A stretch of 64,000 bases of DNA. It comes from Perkinsus olseni (lineage: Eukaryota; Perkinsozoa; Perkinsida; Perkinsidae). Location: NCBI GenBank assembly GCA_013115135.1, contig JABANP010000024.1, positions 186,001 through 250,000 on the forward strand, in the 5' to 3' direction. Position 1 is the first letter of the stretch; every line of letters begins with the position of its first letter. The notes under the pieces were generated by a model. That model did no database searches. It was not told where the DNA came from and saw only the letters and a program-made list of their open reading frames with translations. Both the position numbers and the translations under genes were made by a program. Below are positions 12,379 through 25,522 of the stretch, piece after piece.

Positions 12379-13725
12379 ATGGCAGCCGACTCTGTCGTTC
12401 TGAGTAACCCACGAGTATTGATATGCCTCTTGGCAATAGTGACAGCACTACTCTGCCTCACTGCACTGTCCTGTACGGTGAGAAGGAGTCTGGTATATTA
12501 CACCTGGGCAGGAGGCCCCACCGTCTCCGCAGCTTCCGAAGAGGGCGATGGGATTCTCGAGGCTTGCACCTCCAACAGGGGGCTGCCTTCTTTCACAGAC
12601 CCGCTCAAGCTGGTTCGCAAGGCGGAGCGCGAGAAGTGGTCCAAGAACTTCGCAGCCTACTCGAGGATGGACCACAACTACGCTAACATCAGTGTGGCTG
12701 GCTCTTGTCGAGATCCAGCCAAGCTCCGCTGGGTGTCAAGCGGCGACTGTGAACACGGCAATAACGTTACTTTACCCCGATGCATCAGTATCAAGGACGA
12801 GGATGAGCGCACAGAGTTCTCTGGAATGATTGGTCGCGTTACGATGTCTCTGACGTGCCCGTGCCGACGGATGACTGGATACACTGGAAGCGGCATAAGG
12901 CGAATACTGAGGACCCGAGCTGCCGCGCTCGGCACTGACAAGGTTCAACTTGTTTTCGTAGGGGAGAGCGTCTTCCGAGAGGTCTTCTCAACCCTAGTCA
13001 GAGTCCTTAACGGTGGGGAGCTGCCACTGGGCTTCGACCATCGTCTGCAAACAAGACGACATGGCCATATCTCCTACACCGATGCCGACGTAGAGCTGTA
13101 CTTTTACTTTCTAGGAGGAGTGTACCCCTACCCACTACTAGACAAGAAAGAGTGCCCCAAGACGGCTCGAACTGGGAGGTCGACGAAGCTCACGGAGCTG
13201 TGCGGAGGCCCCATGGGGGTGTGGCGACACATACTCGATCCCGCAGCCGACCCGTTGTATGTTGAGACTGACGATAATCATACGGAAAGAGTTTTCCCTC
13301 ACGACATCTCGCGTACTGCTCTGGTGGCTTACGGTGCTGGTGTGTGGGACGCCGCGTACTGCGGCAACCCCAACGCCTTCGGCCGAGAATTCCGGAGTAT
13401 CTTGCGTTTAATAAGAGACTCGGGTCTACCTCTGGAAAGATTCCTGGTAAGGAACATCGGGGCAGGCTTCGGCACTGATGAGCACGTGAAGGAAAACACT
13501 ATGTTTAACAGAGAGCTGCTGAGCTCAGTACGAGACGTCTTCGGCGACTCGGCGGTGAGCGTTATCCCCTTCTATGAGATTTCTCGCGGAAGGCCTGACT
13601 CGACGCATGATGGCCTTCACTTTACCTGTAAGAAGTGGAAGCATTGTGTGCAGAACCCGGACCAAGTTAGTGTCTATTGGTGGCTTATTAACATGATGAT
13701 GGACCATCTCGAAAGACAACGCTGA
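12379..13725 (+). CDS. Membrane-anchored PC-esterase (TBL/CAS1-like SGNH hydrolase)
   Basis: Intronless, 448 residues. Residues ~12-34 are hydrophobic and followed by RR, giving a type II signal anchor with the catalytic part in the Golgi/ER lumen. LVFVGESVFREVF (191-203) matches the PC-esterase block I, with GES in place of the usual GDS; Ser197 would be the nucleophile. Near the end DGLHF (411-415) gives the Asp and His of the DxxH block. Several Cys and N-glycosylation sequons (NIS, NVT) fit a lumenal protein. Plant TBL proteins and animal CASD1 of this family acetylate or deacetylate polysaccharides or sialic acid, so a glycan O-acyl transfer role is reasonable but the substrate is unknown. 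It starts 134 bases from the divergent start of the Cache/RIH gene, so the two may share a promoter region. Confidence 0.7.
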   Translation: MAADSVVLSNPRVLICLLAIVTALLCLTALSCTVRRSLVYYTWAGGPTVSAASEEGDGILEACTSNRGLPSFTDPLKLVRKAEREKWSKNFAAYSRMDHNYANISVAGSCRDPAKLRWVSSGDCEHGNNVTLPRCISIKDEDERTEFSGMIGRVTMSLTCPCRRMTGYTGSGIRRILRTRAAALGTDKVQLVFVGESVFREVFSTLVRVLNGGELPLGFDHRLQTRRHGHISYTDADVELYFYFLGGVYPYPLLDKKECPKTARTGRSTKLTELCGGPMGVWRHILDPAADPLYVETDDNHTERVFPHDISRTALVAYGAGVWDAAYCGNPNAFGREFRSILRLIRDSGLPLERFLVRNIGAGFGTDEHVKENTMFNRELLSSVRDVFGDSAVSVIPFYEISRGRPDSTHDGLHFTCKKWKHCVQNPDQVSVYWWLINMMMDHLERQR

Positions 13726-13973
13726 GGGACGGCAACGCGCTCCGAGGGGGCTAGAGATCTTCGTGTGGGTTCGAGGTTCAATGCAGCAAGAGCATCTCCA
13801 TGGTACCACCATGTCAAGTGCTTTACACTGTACATGTTGTTGTGTTGACGGTTATTAATGAGGGAGGGGCCAGCAGAGCATGAGAGGAAGCTTTCACGCC
13901 CAGGGGGTGTCGCGATGGTTCTGGGCTCTGGTGCCGTCCAGTGGTGTCATTATTTTTATCGAGCATCATCGTC

Positions 13974-14889
13974 ATGACCGAGATGCGGGTATCAAACGAG
14001 TTCGACACTCTCTTCCCGATAGACATGGATTTGTCCTCCCTACGGATAGGTGCAAACTCTGAAGAGAAGTCTGTCGATTTGCCATTCTCTCAGTGGTCGT
14101 GGAGAGCTCAGAGAATCGCCTTATCGTCAAATCTGTGAGGAAGGATCTCGAGGATAAACTTGCTGCGTACAACAACGCTCAACTCAATATCGATGAAATG
14201 TGGGTCCTTACCATCATCACCATTATCATCATGTGCCCCCGATCCTACGCTGTCGACTTCCATTGAGACATTAAGTCTGGAAGTGTCGATCCGCTCACTC
14301 GTCAATAGAGAGCGCCAGCTGGGCGTAAACCGTCGAGAGACAAGAAGCTGGTTTCACCTCACTGTGAACCTTGCTGCTGTTGTTGTTATGGACAGATACG
14401 TACCTAGCGCCTGGCACATCCCTTACGCTGTCCAGGAGATATTTCGGCAACATGCTCAGCGGTTCGACCCCTTCCCTGTTGTCATAGCATTAGCCTGCCT
14501 TATCGAGGAGAGCTCGACCGACTTCAGGTCCCCGACCCTCCTCCCTGTCACCCCTACTGTCCCTGTCTGTAGGTCGTTATGCGACAACGTATCGCAGGGT
14601 TTAATGAGGGTAAGCCTCGAGAATAAAGTGCCTGTGGTTAACGGCATATTGATGGCATCAACAGAGCTACAAGCAGAACGTAGATGTCAAGGCCGGGCGA
14701 ATGCACTCACGGGCAACACGGTAGGTCGCCAAGACTAGTCCGATGCCTTAGAGAATCTTTGGCCTGTCTCAGGAGACTTTCGGAGCCGAGCTCGCCACTG
14801 AGGCTATCTGTTTGTCGGGTATGAAGAGAGTTATCAAGAACCTTGATGCCGATGAGGATATCAAGACTGAGGATTCCGATGTACTGTGA
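13974..14889 (+). CDS. 6,7-dimethyl-8-ribityllumazine synthase-like protein, 5 exons
   Basis: Exons 13974-14049, 14094-14199, 14396-14527, 14573-14720 and 14773-14889 join in frame with GT-AG introns to 192 residues, the usual size for lumazine synthase. Family features in order: LRIGVVVES (first strand), VPSAWHIP (family VPGAWEIP), PVVIALACLIEESSTDF (family VIALGxVIxGxTxHF), DNVSQGLMRVSLENKVPVV, MASTELQAERR, and FGAELATEAI near the C-terminus. The enzyme makes the riboflavin precursor in the cytosol. Two expected active-site residues differ: the general-base His is Asp (STDF) and the Glu after the aromatic residue of PGAWE is His. Activity is therefore doubtful although the fold is clear. 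The start could also be the ATG at 13983. It lies just upstream of DHFR-TS in the same direction. Confidence 0.82.
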
Positions 14890-15298
14890 TTGATTGTGCC
14901 TTCAATTCTGATCTTAGCATCAGCGGCGGCCTGCTTCGCGTTAGTGATGGTAATCCCACGGTAACGTGTGTATCGCGGGCCGGCAAGACTGCCTCTTGAT
15001 GCTGAGCCGAAGTACGAACAGGAACATGAAGGGTTGAATCTGCTTCAACACCTCCAAGACGGTCATGGCTGTCCCACCTGTGTGCAGTCGCTGGTACCGA
15101 GTACGGGCATGCGAGGCCGACGTCTCGTAACAGGAGAGCTCTTGCTCCCAACGAGATCGCGTTGTTGCTCGCTCCATGCTCGCGTATGTTGCCGTAGAAT
15201 GCTTGGCCCCCTCTCTCTGCTAGCGTACGTCTCTTTTGAAGTACCATTGTTCCCCTCTCGCTAGGGTCCCGTGGACTAGGTTGCTTCTTCATACAGCC

Positions 15299-17612
<2,314 letters not shown>

Positions 17613-17797
17613 TCGTATTTGCTGTGAAGCTCCCAATTAATAATACTGCAGCATTAGCAAGCGTCGGCTTTGCGTTTCGGTTGGCAAGAAATGGGAGCAT
17701 ACCTTAGTAGTGAATGTTGGTACTTCGGGACGCGGTTTAGAGCAGGGTAGACTACGTACTAGTGGAGAGGTTTATTGTAGCAGCCAGCGAAAAGATC

Positions 17798-17875
17798 ATG
17801 CCCGGGGATCGAACCTGCGATCTTTCGAGTGGGAGATTGCCGCTCTACCGCTGGACCATTCGAGTAGAAAGTTTT
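17798..17875 (-). ncRNA. tRNA-Gly-like sequence, probably degenerate
   Basis: The - strand has an A-box-like TGGTCCAGCGGTAGAGC and a B-box GGTTCGATCCC about 35 bases later, with TCCCACT where an anticodon loop (CCC) would fall. Acceptor and anticodon stems do not pair well, so a decayed tRNA or tRNA-derived SINE is more likely than a working tRNA. Confidence 0.35.
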
Positions 17876-18107
17876 GCTAACCGTTAGACTCGTTGCAGAC
17901 ACGTGATAGTGGACTCGTGTGCAGGATACATCCGTTATTACCATGAACCCGTCATTGGAATATCCCTCAGCATTTTGGACGATCCAATCCGATGCGCAGT
18001 TCTCGAAATGAGATCAGAGATATCACAACCAATTTTCCGAACATGATTCAAGATTATAATCTGAAGACAACGCGTTACTGGAATGGAGTTTGTCAGACCC
18101 GGTAGAA

Positions 18108-18390
18108 TCATCTCCGCCAATTTCTTGCACGGCTCCCTGCGTACGAAACATCTCGAGCCCAGAGCGTGGACGATTGGATTCCGAGTCGTTCAGAGATGAG
18201 CTGGACGTCCTGAGCCAGGCCCATGAGATCGATTTCAGAATCGCCGGGCGCATCTCTTGGTTTCTTCCCGAAGGGTCCATCCGCGGGTGTGAACGGCATT
18301 CTCGCGGGAAGCTCGACAACTTCGTTGGATAATCTAATTAACTCGTGAAATTCATCCGCGTCGCTTAGTGCTGTCTTCTCGTTCGTGCGA
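18108..18390 (-). CDS. Possible coding fragment, unrecognised
   Basis: A - strand frame with protein-like composition (DADEFHELIRLSNEVVELP, then PFTPADGPFGKK and DLMGLAQDVQLISERLGIQS) ends at a stop at 18108. No start, partner exon or family is recognised. It may be an exon, a gene relic, or chance. It lies opposite the TBC gene. Confidence 0.22.
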
Positions 18391-18956
18391 TCCGCCGAGA
18401 TGCGTTTTTAGACAGAGCAACGATCAGATCACAAGCCTCGTGGCTGTGCTTCGCATCAGCCGTGACGTTCATAGGACCTGGTCGAGTCCCTTGGATACCG
18501 TAGTGTCGCTTGAAGTTCCATCGTTCCTTTCTCGTATGCTTCGCAGTGAAGGCAGCGGCAATCCACTGAGCTTCTTAGGGGTGGATGATGATGTCTACAC
18601 TAGGGAGGCGAAGGCAGACATGAAGGAAGCGGCGATAGCGGTGTTGAGAGGGGATAAGGATATCGCCAAGGTACTGCAGGAGACTCTGGGAGGGGCTCGC
18701 CCTGTGGATACTGAAAGTGTAGTGTGTTTGGGTAAATCGACACTCAGTATCGGATCAATGGGCGGCGCCGTGACTGAGTGAAATATTCAAGGCGCCGTGT
18801 GTCGCGCAACTTCGAGAGTGAAAGCCGCGGTATTAGTACACTTCGTGCAACGTCACTGGATTGTGTCATCGCCGGAGGCCCCTCCCTCCTTGGTGTGACA
18901 GCCACTGGTCTCTGTTTGCTACTCCGGCGGAACTCTGGTGACACTGCTCTCCTCAG

Positions 18957-21900
18957 CTCCGAGCGTTCTATTGGCCGCGGTTTTTGCGGACAGTAGTGGA
19001 GGCCTCGGATTGTGAAGGCAATCGGAAGCATTATCGCGCGTTGTCTTCAAAGCATCAACCTAAAAGTGGCGGATTATTAGCAAGACAGTTCAAAGGGATG
19101 GACCCCAACGTAGGTGTACCGCCCGTCATCGGTGGCTTGGCGTCTGAGTGTCGTTGAGTTACTCGCAGGTTTGCAACCCTTTGTCGAAGGCCTCAGAGAA
19201 CCCTTGGAATAAGGAGCATAAGAACACTGATATCCTGAATGAAATCTGGGTGGACGTATCTCGTACGTCCCGCAGTACCTCTGCGTTTGCTGATTTTTAC
19301 TACAGGGACGAACTACAGCAACAGGGAATGGTTTAAGGTAGAGGACAACCAGAAGAGCATGCAGCGGATACTATACGTACTGAGGGGAGTGGACGGCTCT
19401 TCGTCGTACAAGTACTGATGCCGAGGCCGTTATGCGTGCGCTCGGAACTGTATCGTAGAACTACTGTTCGGGCATTGTAGGCACCCTGAAGGCATCGGAT
19501 GCCGGTTCACGAGCCTGTATTTCCTCTACTTGAATGTGTGCGCATCTTCAGCGGTGAATTCCAATACTCGCGGCGACCTGATCGACCTTACCGAATTTTT
19601 AACTCACTCCCTCGTCCAGTAAACCAAGTCTGAAGCTCATAATCGAGCTCCAGAATTGATTGATTTGTTGAACGCCTCATCAGCCCTCCCAACATGTGTC
19701 CTAACCCGTCATGGATTTCACCCTACGACTTGTGTACATCAGTTAAATATCCCAGCTCCCACCTCAGTATCACTCGCTGAACTCAATAATTCCCAGACTG
19801 ACTTTCCGGCTGCCCATCAAGGCCCGATCTGTAGACTATACTCCGCGTAGCTGTAGTTGAGCGTTAGGGCAAGAGGCTAGGTGTGTACTGGCCTGTCGGG
19901 GCCGCATCCCCTAGTAGTACCGCTACTTTTACGTGCCTCCCTCACCGTGCTGTATACCGTTTTTTTGCGTTCGCGTACACTCGGGCTTATCAGGTTTGGT
20001 GTAAGGAGCGCAACAAGGATTATCGTCAAGGGATGAGCGACATCGCCACTGTGTTGTTGTAGGCCAGCCCATGACTCAGCCGCTCCCAGGCATTTTCCGG
20101 ACAGATACGGTCTAGTAGGGGACGAGTCAGGCAACTGCATTGGGCCTCAGGGGCCTGCTGATGGCGAAGCGGATGCGTTTATGTTGTATGATGCCATCAT
20201 GTCAGGGAAGATACGCCACTCGGATATGTTTTATTCCGAACCATCGGGTACACCTTCGTCTTCTTGTCGACTACCAACACATGTGCTCCGTCAGGGGCTA
20301 ACAGCATCCCATCACCCGCAGCCCCGTCGTCGCTGGCGTCCAAGTCGAAAATATTGGAGCGATGTGAATACGTATTCGACCAGTTGTTGCCTCAGGCGGA
20401 TGAGGAGTTGAGTAATCATTTGCATAAGTAACATGCAGGGCCTGCCGATAATGAGATGATCAGCGCCATCATAATTTCAGTTCTGCAAAGGTTGCCCCGT
20501 CCCTCTTTCTGATGCGGTGGATACGGTTGCTATTCGCCCGGGAGATGCACGTAGTGGAGGTCCTCAGGGTACGTTGGGTGTAGTCCACGCGCTGCTGAGG
20601 GCACTCGGCCAATCGAACATAAAACCCGAGCAGGGTAGGAAGTCAGAAATCAGTTTGAAAAACTAAAATTTACCAGCCATGGTGACGACGTAACATGCTA
20701 CATTGCGAGCTCACGAGATCCTTGTATTTCTAGCGCCGGCTCACTGAGCGTCAAATTCAGCAGCTCAACGGTTTCGCGCCCTCTGGTTGCTCATGCTTCG
20801 GACCGTTCACGGGTGATTCTACCATGACCACGTCTACTTGTATGCTAATGGAGTCGCTGACCAACGACTACTCTCAGTTGTGGGACATGATATTCGCCGA
20901 TTCATATTTGCACTGGACGGCTACCGAAGAGATGTCTTTGCCGCTAGTAAACTACATGGCGGTGTCTATGATCTTGCAGGTTAGAGGTGAGTGTGCTCCT
21001 GCCGGGCCTGAGCTACTTAGGCCATCCCGTAGGTACCCTCATGAGCGGCGATAACACTGCATGCCTCCAGCGTTTGATGCGGTGAGTCTCTGCCGTGCTG
21101 TCGTTGCCTCGCTCTACTTTAGTCAGGTACCCGCCAGTGGACCACGTGGAACCTCTCGTTGGGAGGGCCCTACGGCTCCGAGACGGCGAGAAGGCTTTGC
21201 GCCCGCGGATAGTTTCCGAAGCGGATGGTGGTGCTGATAGTTCAGTACGGGAGGTGATTGAAAAGAAGAAGGCCGTGGAAGCGTCGGAAAACGTAATGAT
21301 GGGTCTTCGTCGCAAACTTGTCGTCTACAAGCAATGCCTCTCTCCTCACTGTATTGATAGCCATGGCATCGGTGAAGGAAAGGCTGCCAGGACGTCTTAG
21401 GTGCTTTGCGTTCTCAGGAACCGATACAGTCTTCGGCAACGGACGCTACTCGAGACCGGCCGGCGGGAGAGCCGCTGCAACGGCAACCCCAGATGGACCC
21501 TCTCAGGGTTGGTTGAGGCCCTTCATTTCATATCGTCGGATTCAAGTATCTCTCAGGGCGACCACTCGTCGCTGTCATCGCTATTCGGCACAGTAGTGCA
21601 CTCAGCAGTGGACGCCTTCTCAACGGCCATCACCGAGGGTCGGGCCGTGCCTCAGTCTTATACCCAGGTGGAACCGAAGGAGGGAGCTCCAAAGTTGCGT
21701 GAAGCCAACCGCCCGGCTGCGACGGTGACGCCGCCCGAGCAGGTGAGGGCGTCGGCGATCAGTGCGATGTCAACGTGGCGTCTTGCAGATCCATATGCCT
21801 CGGGACCTCGCGGACTCCTGGGATGATGAGGTCGGCGGTGAGGACGAGACCAGTGCTGGACACGGCAGTAACTGTGACGATGGCGGTAGCACGATCACCG

Positions 21901-22376
21901 TACAGGTATGCCCTCTATTTGGACATGTCCTGGATGAGTAGCTCTACCCGGTCTTCGGCAGAGAAAAATATTCGAGAAATTCTTCGAAACATTTCAGCGG
22001 ACTTTGCCTCTGTGAGTGACGGGCAGATTTGATGCCAATATAGCGGGTCGTGAAAATTGAGCTGGTCCGTTCCTATGGCTGTTTGTGTTGAATGCTCGGT
22101 GAAGAATTGTGGAACCACCAAAACGACATCACAGGGAAGCGGAGCGTTGTTTCCATGGTCATTGGTTCAGCAGCTCACGCTCAGTGTGTATCAAAGTTTG
22201 CCTTTCAGGTTAGTAGCGTCCAGTTGGAGAAGTGGCAGCGGTCACTTGACTCAGCCATTGCCGCCATGGGTAACCCCGACCCGCGAGTACGGGATGGTGC
22301 GGTGGATGTTTTGCGTGACATATCGGCAAGTATTGGTCAAGCTCGGAAGCAGCCGTCCGTGGATCGACTAAAATAA
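18957..22376 (+). CDS. TBC-domain Rab GTPase-activating protein (TBC1D5-like), many exons
   Basis: Coding pieces in order match a TBC domain: LRAFYWPRFLRTVVE (18957 on), KHYRALSSKH, VCNPLSKASENPW, IWVDVSRTNYSNREWF with the catalytic Arg of the IxxDxxRT finger, QRILYVWCKERNKDYRQGM with the catalytic Gln of YxQGM, GEADAFMLYDAIMSGKI, ILERCEYVFDQLLPQADEEL, LWDMIFADSYLHW, and YMAVSMILQVRGTLMSGDNT ending in LQRLMRYPPV. The order and the YRQGM-SDI form resemble TBC1D5, which acts on Rab7 in endosomal sorting. The intron between QRILY and VWCKER is ~0.6 kb, much longer than its neighbours. A low-complexity C-terminal region spans 21.2-22.38 kb, with the last exon ending SVDRLK. The true start is unresolved and may lie in 18.4-18.9 kb. 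Some middle joins (20.4-20.8 kb) are uncertain. Confidence 0.75.
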
Positions 22377-22848
22377 TAAGTTTCTATGTGAATCCAAGTG
22401 TCGTCTTCACAGTTCCACAAAGGCCTCACGTATAGTAAACAACGGTGGACGAAACAGCAAACACAGCAAGTGTCATTTAAATCGAAAAATTCTCTCGCAC
22501 CATTCGGGTTACCGAGGGAGCGCACAAAGGTCTACGGGCCAGTACACCGTTGGTGATAACCTAAAGCCAAATAGCTGAACACCATTCAGCTCGGGCGATG
22601 ACGAACCGCCGATCCCGTAGCGGTATACGGGCGGGTAACTGGGAGGACAGTACACACAACCCGTTCTGCTGGTTTGGGCCGGCATGTCGTAGTCGCTGAT
22701 GGGGCAGTGATGCGCTACGGCCTCTTACCGTCACTGGGATGAACCCCCACTGCACCTTGACGCGTGTGAAGCTCAGCAGAGTTTGCTACCCAGAAGATAA
22801 TGATGGCTGATACCGACTATTACTACTAAGCACACAACAACTATGACT
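22377..22848. other. Intergenic, nothing supported
   Basis: Lies between the TBC gene and the left edge of the first duplicated mucin/dehydrogenase unit. Only short overlapping frames are present. Confidence 0.4.
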
Positions 22849-22958
22849 TTCAGAGGTAACATAAGGCCAACAATGAACATCAAAAAACGGAGAAATCTTC
22901 AGCAATCGCCACTTCAGTTTCTAACCTGTAAAGTGGCGATTCACCGCATCAGTGTAAT

Positions 22959-23837
22959 TCAACACTGAGTAAGAGTTGTGTCAATAAGAATACCGGCCTT
23001 GATGTGAATCTCAGTCGGGCTCACAATTGTACCCTGGATTTTGTTGATGTGGAACATATCCATCAACTTCTGGAGGATAGCGTCGTAGTTAGAGAACTCG
23101 ATATCAGTGCCATCTACCTCATAGTCGCATCCGGCAGTTTGGCCGAGAACACTAAGAGTAGCACGTCCAGATTCGAAGTCAACGCTGAAGTCTTGGCCAT
23201 ACAAGTTACCGCAGTATTTACCGTTCAGACCCGCCGCCTGAGTAGTTGTAGTCGCCGCGCTTGTCGTAGATTCAGTAGTTGTCACCTTCACTGTCGTAGT
23301 AGTACTCACAGGCGCGGTAGTGGTAGTCATAGCACCAGTAGTGGTAGTCATAGCACCGGTAGTGGTAGTCTCAGCACCGGTAGTGGTAGTCTCAGCACCG
23401 GTTGTGGTAGTCTCAGCACCGGTTGTGGTAGTCTCAGCACCGGTTGTGGTAGTCTCAGCACCGGTTGTGGTAGTCTCAGCACCGGTTGTGGTAGTCTCAG
23501 CACCGGTTGTGGTAGTCATGGGCGCTTTAGTGGTGCTCATGAATGCAGTAGTGGTATGCTTAGTTGTAGTAGCAGGCGCCATAGTTGTTTGGACGCCGCA
23601 TGCCACAGGCTCACCAGCACAGCCAGGATCTGTGGGCTCGAAGCAGATAGAACCGTCACTCTTCTTGATTAAACCAAAACAAACAGCTGGGGTCTCCCAG
23701 GACTTGCAGTAAGAGCCGTATTTTGAGTTAGCACATCCACTCACATCAGAGCACATCTGAGAGCACGGATCCTCAGTGGCCGACACGAGGGAAAGTGCGG
23801 TAGCAAAGGTTGATAGGGAAACGACGAAGGAACGCAT
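22959..23837 (-). CDS. Secreted Thr-rich mucin-like protein, copy A
   Basis: 292 residues, intronless. A signal peptide (MRSFVVSLSTFATALSLVSA) is followed by a cysteine-rich N-terminal domain (DPCSQMCSDVSGC ... YGSYCKSW ... AVCFGLIKK ... CFEPTDPGC). Then comes a Thr-rich stalk with nine TTTTGA(E/M) heptads, likely heavily O-glycosylated. The C-terminal domain starts LNGKYCGNLYGQDFSVDF and ends ILIDTTLTQC. The domain order suggests a cell-surface or secreted mucin. The C-terminal GKYCG domain resembles the GxYC modules of the protein at 1.4 kb. It is divergent from the MDH-fold gene and duplicated with it. No named family is recognised and the function is unknown. Confidence 0.9.
   Translation of the reverse strand: MRSFVVSLSTFATALSLVSATEDPCSQMCSDVSGCANSKYGSYCKSWETPAVCFGLIKKSDGSICFEPTDPGCAGEPVACGVQTTMAPATTTKHTTTAFMSTTKAPMTTTTGAETTTTGAETTTTGAETTTTGAETTTTGAETTTTGAETTTTGAETTTTGAMTTTTGAMTTTTAPVSTTTTVKVTTTESTTSAATTTTQAAGLNGKYCGNLYGQDFSVDFESGRATLSVLGQTAGCDYEVDGTDIEFSNYDAILQKLMDMFHINKIQGTIVSPTEIHIKAGILIDTTLTQC
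23320..23520 (-). repeat. 21-bp coding minisatellite (TTTTGAE heptads), copy A
   Basis: A 21-base unit encodes the Thr-Gly-Ala-Glu heptad, with nine repeats here. Copy B (about 26790-27025) has about twelve and also carries Ser variants, so the array has expanded or contracted since the duplication. Confidence 0.9.
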
Positions 23838-24326
23838 TTGACAACTTTAAAAACAACTTTAATGGAAACGGAAAAAGTTAGAAAACCAAAAGCCGAAGTC
23901 TCAATAGTCGTTGTTGCTGTTGTTGTTATTCTTGTTGTTGAAGCGAGTGAGACGAATAGCACCACCCTAGCTTGTCGACGCAAAGGAGACAGACAGGGTG
24001 TCTTGTGATGTTGCTGTCTACCGGGGTGATGTACCTTGCTAATGGCAAATGTAACACGAGCACGCGTTAGTAGTGGAGTGAGCTGAAAAGCGTCGGAACG
24101 GCGATGGACACATCGGCCATTGATGCTGATCATCAAGTATAACTGATCACATTTTGTGACAGTGATGGGACAATCAGTATCTTGTGTGGTGAAGATTTAC
24201 TTTACAGCTCGAGGCTATGCATCACATACTCATCGTTCAAATGCTTGTCTGTCCTCTGTTGTTTCTATCAGCAGTTCATTGACGTTCTTCTGTAGGTTTT
24301 CGTAAACTTAAATTTTCACTATTAAT
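23838..24326. promoter_or_regulatory. Divergent promoter region of the mucin/dehydrogenase pair, copy A
   Basis: The 489 bases between two divergent starts are duplicated with small differences at ~27342-27830. A polypyrimidine-AG (TTCTTCTGTAG) ends about 33 bases before the dehydrogenase ATG, a good candidate spliced-leader acceptor. No core promoter element is recognised. Confidence 0.5.
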
Positions 24327-25307
24327 ATGTCATCATCTTGTAATAATAATATGAAGGTCACTTTGATCGGTGCTTCTGGTGCCATTGGCAAGCCACTTTC
24401 TATGTTGTTGAAGATAAACCCCCTGATCACGGAGTTGGCTCTTTACGATGTTCATCAGGCTCGTATTCCCGTCCCTGGTATCGCTGCTGATAATTCTCAT
24501 ATCAACACTCCCGCTAAGGTGAGAGGATACGTGGACCCCGAGCATCTCCCTGAGGCTGTCACTGGAAGCAGCGTCATCGTTGTATGTGCTGGTATCGCTC
24601 AAAAACCCGGTATGTCTCGCGAGGATCTCTTTGGTGTTGATGCCGGTATCATGCGTGACATCGCAACAACTTGCGCTAAATATGCCCCGAATGCTATCAT
24701 GTGCATCATGTCGAATCCCGAGACTTCACTCGTTCCTCTCACTGCTGAGATCTACAAGAAGGCCGGAGTCTATGACCGCAAGAAGCTCCTCGGCATCACA
24801 ACTCTCGATGTGACTCGTGCTCGAACCTTCTACGCAGAAGCTACTGGGCTTGATGTGGAGAAGGTTGATGTTCCAGTCGTCGGTGGCCACGGCGGCTGTG
24901 CTATTCTTGCTCTCTTCTCTCATGCTACACCTTACGTCAAGTTGGATGAGAAGACCATCGAGGCTTTGGATGAACACGTCCAGACTGCTGTCACTGAAGT
25001 CGTCGATGCTCTCGCTGGTGCAGGTTCAGCCTCTCTGTCTATGGCCTACTCTGCTGCTGAGTTGGTTGACGTCGTCATCCGTGGCTTGAAAGGAGGACAG
25101 CACACTTCGGCCTGTGCCTACGTCAACTGGCCTTACCAAGGCTGTGACTTCTTCGCCCAGGTTACCAACTTTGGTCCTCATGGTATCGAAGGAGTACAAA
25201 AAATTGACAACTTGAGCCCATTCGAAGAGAAGAGGATGGCCGAGTCTGTTGAGAAGGTGAAGGAGGACGTGAAGAAGGGTGTGGAGTACGCAGCTGACTC
25301 GCATTAA
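24327..25307 (+). CDS. Malate/lactate dehydrogenase family enzyme (mitochondrial-MDH type), copy A
   Basis: 326 residues, intronless. The N-terminal Rossmann loop reads GASGAIGKPLSMLLK, and YD of LALYDV binds the adenosine ribose of NAD. The mobile loop is AQKPGMSREDLF, followed by MSNPETS, TLDVTRARTF with the substrate Arg, and GGHGG with the catalytic His. Alignment end to end with E. coli and mitochondrial MDH is clear by eye. At the specificity position before KPGM the family has Arg (RRKPGM), but this protein has Gln (AQKPGM), as in bacterial lactate dehydrogenases. That makes 2-oxoacid specificity uncertain: malate/oxaloacetate is the default, lactate/pyruvate is plausible. There is no clear organelle targeting peptide (start MSSSCNNNMKV). 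It is duplicated at 27831 with one indel codon and one substitution. Confidence 0.93.
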   Translation: MSSSCNNNMKVTLIGASGAIGKPLSMLLKINPLITELALYDVHQARIPVPGIAADNSHINTPAKVRGYVDPEHLPEAVTGSSVIVVCAGIAQKPGMSREDLFGVDAGIMRDIATTCAKYAPNAIMCIMSNPETSLVPLTAEIYKKAGVYDRKKLLGITTLDVTRARTFYAEATGLDVEKVDVPVVGGHGGCAILALFSHATPYVKLDEKTIEALDEHVQTAVTEVVDALAGAGSASLSMAYSAAELVDVVIRGLKGGQHTSACAYVNWPYQGCDFFAQVTNFGPHGIEGVQKIDNLSPFEEKRMAESVEKVKEDVKKGVEYAADSH

Positions 25308-25522
25308 TAATAATACCAACAACTTCATATTTTGTTTAATATTTAGTAGTATCCGCCTATTATTAGGATATTCAGTAGTAGTAGTTGCTACCATCTACTC
25401 TCATTGTTATGAAGCTGTATTATCAAGGCTTAGTGGGGCCTCCTATGAGACCTTGTTTAACAACAACAGAGGAACACTCTGCTGTCTTGCGTCATTCACC
25501 TTTTGTTGAGTTTTATTCCACT

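Larger units (their letters stand above)
17613..18956. other. Intergenic region and uncertain 5' part of the TBC gene
   Basis: Contains a tRNA-like sequence on - (about 17.80-17.88 kb), a possible - strand coding fragment (18108-18390), and a + frame at 18368-18780 with coding-like composition (FLGVDDDVYTREAKADMKEA). The + frame could be an N-terminal exon of the TBC gene but could not be joined with confidence. Confidence 0.3.
22849..25522. repeat. Tandem segmental duplication, unit A
   Basis: Begins near TTCAGAGGTAACATAAGGCC and ends near the ATTCACCTTTTGTTGAG stretch. The second copy is unit B at ~26291-29026. Each unit holds a mucin-like gene on -, the shared divergent promoter, and a dehydrogenase gene on +. 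Dehydrogenase coding regions are almost identical, while the spacer and mucin repeat number differ. Confidence 0.95.

Noticed and set aside
17798..17875. A functional tRNA-Gly(CCC)
   Set aside because: A and B boxes are good, but the acceptor and anticodon stems do not pair, so it was kept only as tRNA-like.
23004..23712. Long Ser- and Val-rich + strand frames opposite the mucin-like gene
   Set aside because: They are the antisense of the 21-bp Thr-coding repeat. The - strand has a signal peptide, Cys-rich domains and conservation with copy B.
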